From assembly GCA_016207365.1 (NCBI GenBank), contig JACQPU010000190.1, forward strand, positions 1 to 9,292: a stretch of DNA of 9,292 nucleotides, written 5' to 3'. Position numbers and translations under genes: made by a program. This document shows, one piece after another, positions 7,259 through 9,292 of the stretch (positions are counted from its first letter, which is position 1; each line of letters begins with the position of its first letter). This DNA comes from Ignavibacteriales bacterium. GTDB lineage: Bacteria; Bacteroidota; Ignavibacteria; UBA10030. The notes below the pieces were generated by a model that saw only the letters and a program-made list of their open reading frames with translations, had not been told where the DNA came from and ran no database searches.

Positions 7259-7264
7259 ATGTCT

Positions 7265-8371
7265 ATGAGCTCCCTCTCCCTGAGAATGCTGACAAACCAG
7301 CCACTCCGATTGAGTCTCACCGTATTCGGAGTCGCGTTGTGCGTAATTCTTATGCTGTTTCTCCTAGGGGTATACAACGGTGTTGAAGAAGGTTCCATGG
7401 AGTATATCCGCCACAATCACGCGGACCTCTGGGTGTTGCAGCAGAATTCCTGGAATATTCTGCGCGGCACATCATTGCTTTCCACCGGACATGGACGGAT
7501 CCTCGATGGCATTCAAGGTGTTGAGTCGGCATCCGCTGTTCTCCTGCTCCTGCCGGGTGTTCAGCACAGAGACGACATCGCCACCGTTTTCCTCGCTGGA
7601 TACGAGCCGGATCACCCTCTTGGGGGACCGCCACGACTCGTCGCGGGACGATCGGTCACAAATGACGATGAAATCGTTCTGGACCACGCTTTTGCAAGGA
7701 GGATGAACGTTGCGTTGGCCGATACCGTGCAAATCGAGGGAGAGCCGCTGGTTGTCGTCGGCCTCAGTTCCGGAACAAACGCGTTCGTCATCCAGTATGC
7801 GTTTACCACATTGAGCCGCGCCCAGTACATTGCGGGCTTTTCCACCGTTGTCTCCTGCTTCCTCATCCGGGTCAGGGATGGACATTCCCCGAACCGGGTG
7901 AAAGAAGAAATCGAGGAAGAACTTCCCGGAGTCAGCATCTTCGACCACACAACCTTTGTGCAGAACAACACCCGTGAGATGGAATCGGGCCTCTTGCCGC
8001 TTCTCTTTATCATCGCAGCCATCGGAGCAGTCGTTTTAACCGCAGTCTTGAGCCTCCTGCTTTCGATCGGCATCCTCGAACGTCGGAAAGATTTTGCTGT
8101 CATGAAAACTCTTGGCTCGCCGAAGTTCTTTCTTCCACTGACAGTCGTCAGGCAGGCTCTCATTATTACCGGTCTCGGCAGCGTAACAGGGCTCTGTATC
8201 TTTTTCCCGATGTGCAGATTCATAGAGTTTGTGACGCCGGAAATGAGTCCCCAGTCGTCTTTGGAACAGATAGCGGTGGTGCTTCTGTGCGTGGCAGCCA
8301 TTAGCCTGGTAAGCTCGCTGATTTCCATGCAGAAACTCAGACGGATTTACCCACTGGAGGTGTTTCAATGA
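7265..8371 (+). CDS. FtsX-family ABC transporter permease (MacB/LolC/DevC type)
   Basis: A 368-residue inner-membrane permease with the type VII ABC layout. One N-terminal membrane helix (about 17-38, after a short cytoplasmic SLRMLTNQPLRLSLT start) is followed by a roughly 200-residue extracytoplasmic MacB_PCD-like domain (about 40-238), then three membrane helices (about 242-268, 293-318, 334-354). The cytoplasmic loop ERRKDFAVMKTLGSP (272-286) is the typical FtsX coupling-helix motif contacting the ATPase, and the C-terminus RIYPLEVFQ is also typical. Such permeases extract lipoproteins, lipids or small hydrophobic molecules from the periplasmic leaflet and do not pump through a central channel. 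The start at ATG 7265 is preferred over TTG 7253 or ATG 7259 because of GAGG spacing; the others would add four or two residues. The stop overlaps the ATPase start (ATGA). No MacA/DevB-like adaptor gene is in the window, so any periplasmic partner would be encoded elsewhere or just downstream. Confidence 0.92.
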   Translation: MSSLSLRMLTNQPLRLSLTVFGVALCVILMLFLLGVYNGVEEGSMEYIRHNHADLWVLQQNSWNILRGTSLLSTGHGRILDGIQGVESASAVLLLLPGVQHRDDIATVFLAGYEPDHPLGGPPRLVAGRSVTNDDEIVLDHAFARRMNVALADTVQIEGEPLVVVGLSSGTNAFVIQYAFTTLSRAQYIAGFSTVVSCFLIRVRDGHSPNRVKEEIEEELPGVSIFDHTTFVQNNTREMESGLLPLLFIIAAIGAVVLTAVLSLLLSIGILERRKDFAVMKTLGSPKFFLPLTVVRQALIITGLGSVTGLCIFFPMCRFIEFVTPEMSPQSSLEQIAVVLLCVAAISLVSSLISMQKLRRIYPLEVFQ

Positions 8372-9096
8372 TCCGCGAAAATGTTCCTCAACAAGTTGCG
8401 GAATTGGTTGATGTGACAAAAGAATTCGGCTTTGACGGTCAACGAACGCTGGCTGTTCGCGACTGTTCGCTTCAAGTCATGCGCGGAGAACTCGTTTTGT
8501 TGCTGGGCCCCAGCGGGAGCGGTAAGACGACTCTGCTTACGCTCATCGCAGGACTCACCAGTGCCAGTTCCGGCAATGCTGTACTCTTTGGCAGGAGTGT
8601 CGAGGAGTACTCCGGAGAACAATTGCAGAGTGTGCGGGGAAAGCGGCTAGGCTTCATCTTTCAGAATTTTCTTTTGCTCGATTTCCTTACTGTGGTCGAA
8701 AACATCGCACTTGTTCTCCAATTTGCAGGGAGTGCAAGAACGGAATCGCGCCAAAAGGCAGCTCAGCTTCTGAAGAAACTGGAGATTGAACACCTCTCGG
8801 AGAGATTCCCTGCGAGTTTAAGCCAGGGCGAGAAGCAGAGGGTAGCAATTGCCCGTGCGATCGCCAACGATGCCGAACTCATCCTTGCAGATGAACCGAC
8901 TGCGAGTCTTGAATCGGCACAGGGCTTCGCTGTCATCCGGCTGCTCCACAGACTTGCAAAAGAATGGGGCAAATGCGTCGTCGTGGCAAGCCATGATCTT
9001 CGGCTCAAGGAGTTCGCCGACCGTGTGTTGTACATGCAGGACGGAAGGATTGGCACTGGTATCGCCAAAGGTTCCTCATTGAATGGGACACTGTAA
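8368..9096 (+). CDS. ABC transporter ATP-binding protein (LolD/MacB/DevA type)
   Basis: A 242-residue ABC ATPase with all parts in order: Walker A GPSGSGKT (47-54), Q-loop Gln99 in FIFQN, signature LSQGEKQRVAIARA (151-164), Walker B LILADEP (171-177, catalytic Glu176), D-loop ASLE (179-182) and H-loop His209 in ASHD. The sequence around the Q-loop (RLGFIFQNFLLLDFLTVVENI) is typical of the LolD/MacB/DevA branch that pairs with FtsX-type permeases. Two small departures are seen: the signature is LSQGE where LSGGQ is usual, and the D-loop has Glu182 where Asp is usual. Overall motif integrity indicates a working ATPase. It powers the permease encoded immediately upstream; a strong GGAGG (8356-8360) sits seven bases before its ATG, and the ATGA overlap links translation of the two. 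It is the last gene of the block. Confidence 0.95.
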   Translation: MIRENVPQQVAELVDVTKEFGFDGQRTLAVRDCSLQVMRGELVLLLGPSGSGKTTLLTLIAGLTSASSGNAVLFGRSVEEYSGEQLQSVRGKRLGFIFQNFLLLDFLTVVENIALVLQFAGSARTESRQKAAQLLKKLEIEHLSERFPASLSQGEKQRVAIARAIANDAELILADEPTASLESAQGFAVIRLLHRLAKEWGKCVVVASHDLRLKEFADRVLYMQDGRIGTGIAKGSSLNGTL

Positions 9097-9134
9097 GAGC
9101 GGAAAAAGACGGATACGGACGGATTGTTGGATAG

Positions 9135-9154
9135 TGTGGGACGGAACTCCCACA
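9135..9154 (+). terminator. Hairpin 39 bases after the ATPase stop, possible operon end
   Basis: A perfect 7-bp inverted repeat, TGTGGGA (9135-9141) and TCCCACA (9148-9154), encloses a six-base loop. Its place just after the last gene suits a transcript end. There is no following T tract on either strand, so it does not look like a standard intrinsic terminator; it may instead be an RNA-stabilising 3' stem or chance. Confidence 0.3.
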
Positions 9155-9204
9155 AACGCAAAAGGGTCAACCTTGCACAGGTGGGCCCTCAATTCTAAAA
9201 TTTT

Positions 9205-9225
9205 CAATCTACAATTTACAATGAT
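9205..9225. repeat. Three imperfect 7-base tandem units (CAATNNN)
   Basis: CAATCTA, CAATTTA and CAATGAT follow one another without gaps inside an AT-rich patch (about 9190-9227) that contrasts with the GC-richer DNA on both sides. Short, so chance or slippage is possible; such patches occur between genes in many FCB-group genomes (general impression). Confidence 0.35.
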
Positions 9226-9229
9226 TAGT

Positions 9230-9271
9230 CGGGGTGACCCGCCTGCCTGCCGAAGTGAATCTCCACACTTC
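9230..9271. repeat. Two small hairpins with a GCCT repeat (REP-like?)
   Basis: CGGG-GTGA-CCCG (9230-9241) is a 4-bp stem closed by a GNRA-type tetraloop. It is followed by GCCTGCCTGCC (9241-9251) and a second inverted repeat, GAAGTG (9252-9257) with CACTTC (9266-9271). The dense set of small palindromes after an operon is reminiscent of dispersed REP/BIME-like elements, but no second copy is available in this window to prove repetition. Confidence 0.3.
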
Positions 9272-9292
9272 AGGAAAGCCGAAACAGTCGGC

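Noticed and set aside
7253..7264. TTG 7253 or ATG 7259 as the permease start
   Set aside because: The only ribosome site, GAGG at 7255-7258, overlaps or abuts these codons and is correctly spaced only for ATG 7265.
7612..8328. A 238-codon open frame on the minus strand
   Set aside because: It lies entirely opposite the permease gene, whose frame has clear transmembrane and FtsX motifs; the antisense translation is Ser/Thr/Arg rich with no domain. Shadow of codon bias.
9221..9292. ATG-initiated frame open to the right edge as a start of another gene
   Set aside because: Only 24 codons, no ribosome site, passes through the palindromic repeats, and the translation lacks any protein-like pattern.

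Overview
This window carries one tightly packed, co-directional (+ strand) block of seven genes, from about 321 to 9096, flanked by short non-coding stretches of lower GC. Coding density, ATGA start/stop overlaps and clear Shine-Dalgarno sites (GGGAG, GAGGAA, AAGGGGAG, GAGG, GGAGG) show a bacterium. The ABC/FtsX-type exporter would fit a Gram-negative-like envelope. GC is moderate (low-to-mid 50s by eye). The AT-rich CAAT-type repeats and the GCCTGCCTGCC stretch after the operon resemble intergenic DNA of the Ignavibacteria/Chlorobi side of the FCB group, but that placement is only an impression. Real SD usage argues against classical Bacteroidia. No rRNA, tRNA, CRISPR array, transposase or plasmid/phage gene was seen.

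Layout: (1) 1-320 is mostly non-coding, with a possible C-terminal remnant of an upstream ORF ending at 181. (2) 321-1352 is a multi-spanning PAP2-superfamily membrane phosphatase/phosphotransferase. (3) 1349-2488 is an extended SDR of the thioester/fatty-acyl reductase type (NAD_binding_4). (4) 2507-3454 is a polytopic UbiA-superfamily protein with altered aspartate motifs. (5) 3462-6122 is a PEP-synthase-like dikinase with an ATP-binding N-terminus, a large helical middle and a terminal phospho-His swivel domain, but no PEP/pyruvate-binding barrel, which is the layout of rifampin phosphotransferase. (6) 6113-7246 is a YghO-like double-GNAT protein. (7) 7265-8371 and 8368-9096 are the FtsX-type permease and the ATPase of a MacB/LolD/DevCA-type exporter. 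(8) 9097-9292 holds hairpins and short repeats and no convincing gene.

The genes read as one transcription unit: gaps are 18 bp or less and four-base or ten-base overlaps are common. Taken together they look like an uncharacterised biosynthesis-and-export cassette for a lipid-like or prenylated product. The SDR would reduce an acyl thioester, the UbiA protein would join or modify a hydrophobic chain, the dikinase would phosphorylate a small or lipid acceptor, the PAP2 protein would remove or exchange a phosphate ester, the GNAT protein would acylate, and the ABC pair would extract the product from the inner membrane. The individual family calls are well supported by motifs. The joint pathway and its product are inference, and I do not recognise a named system with this gene order.
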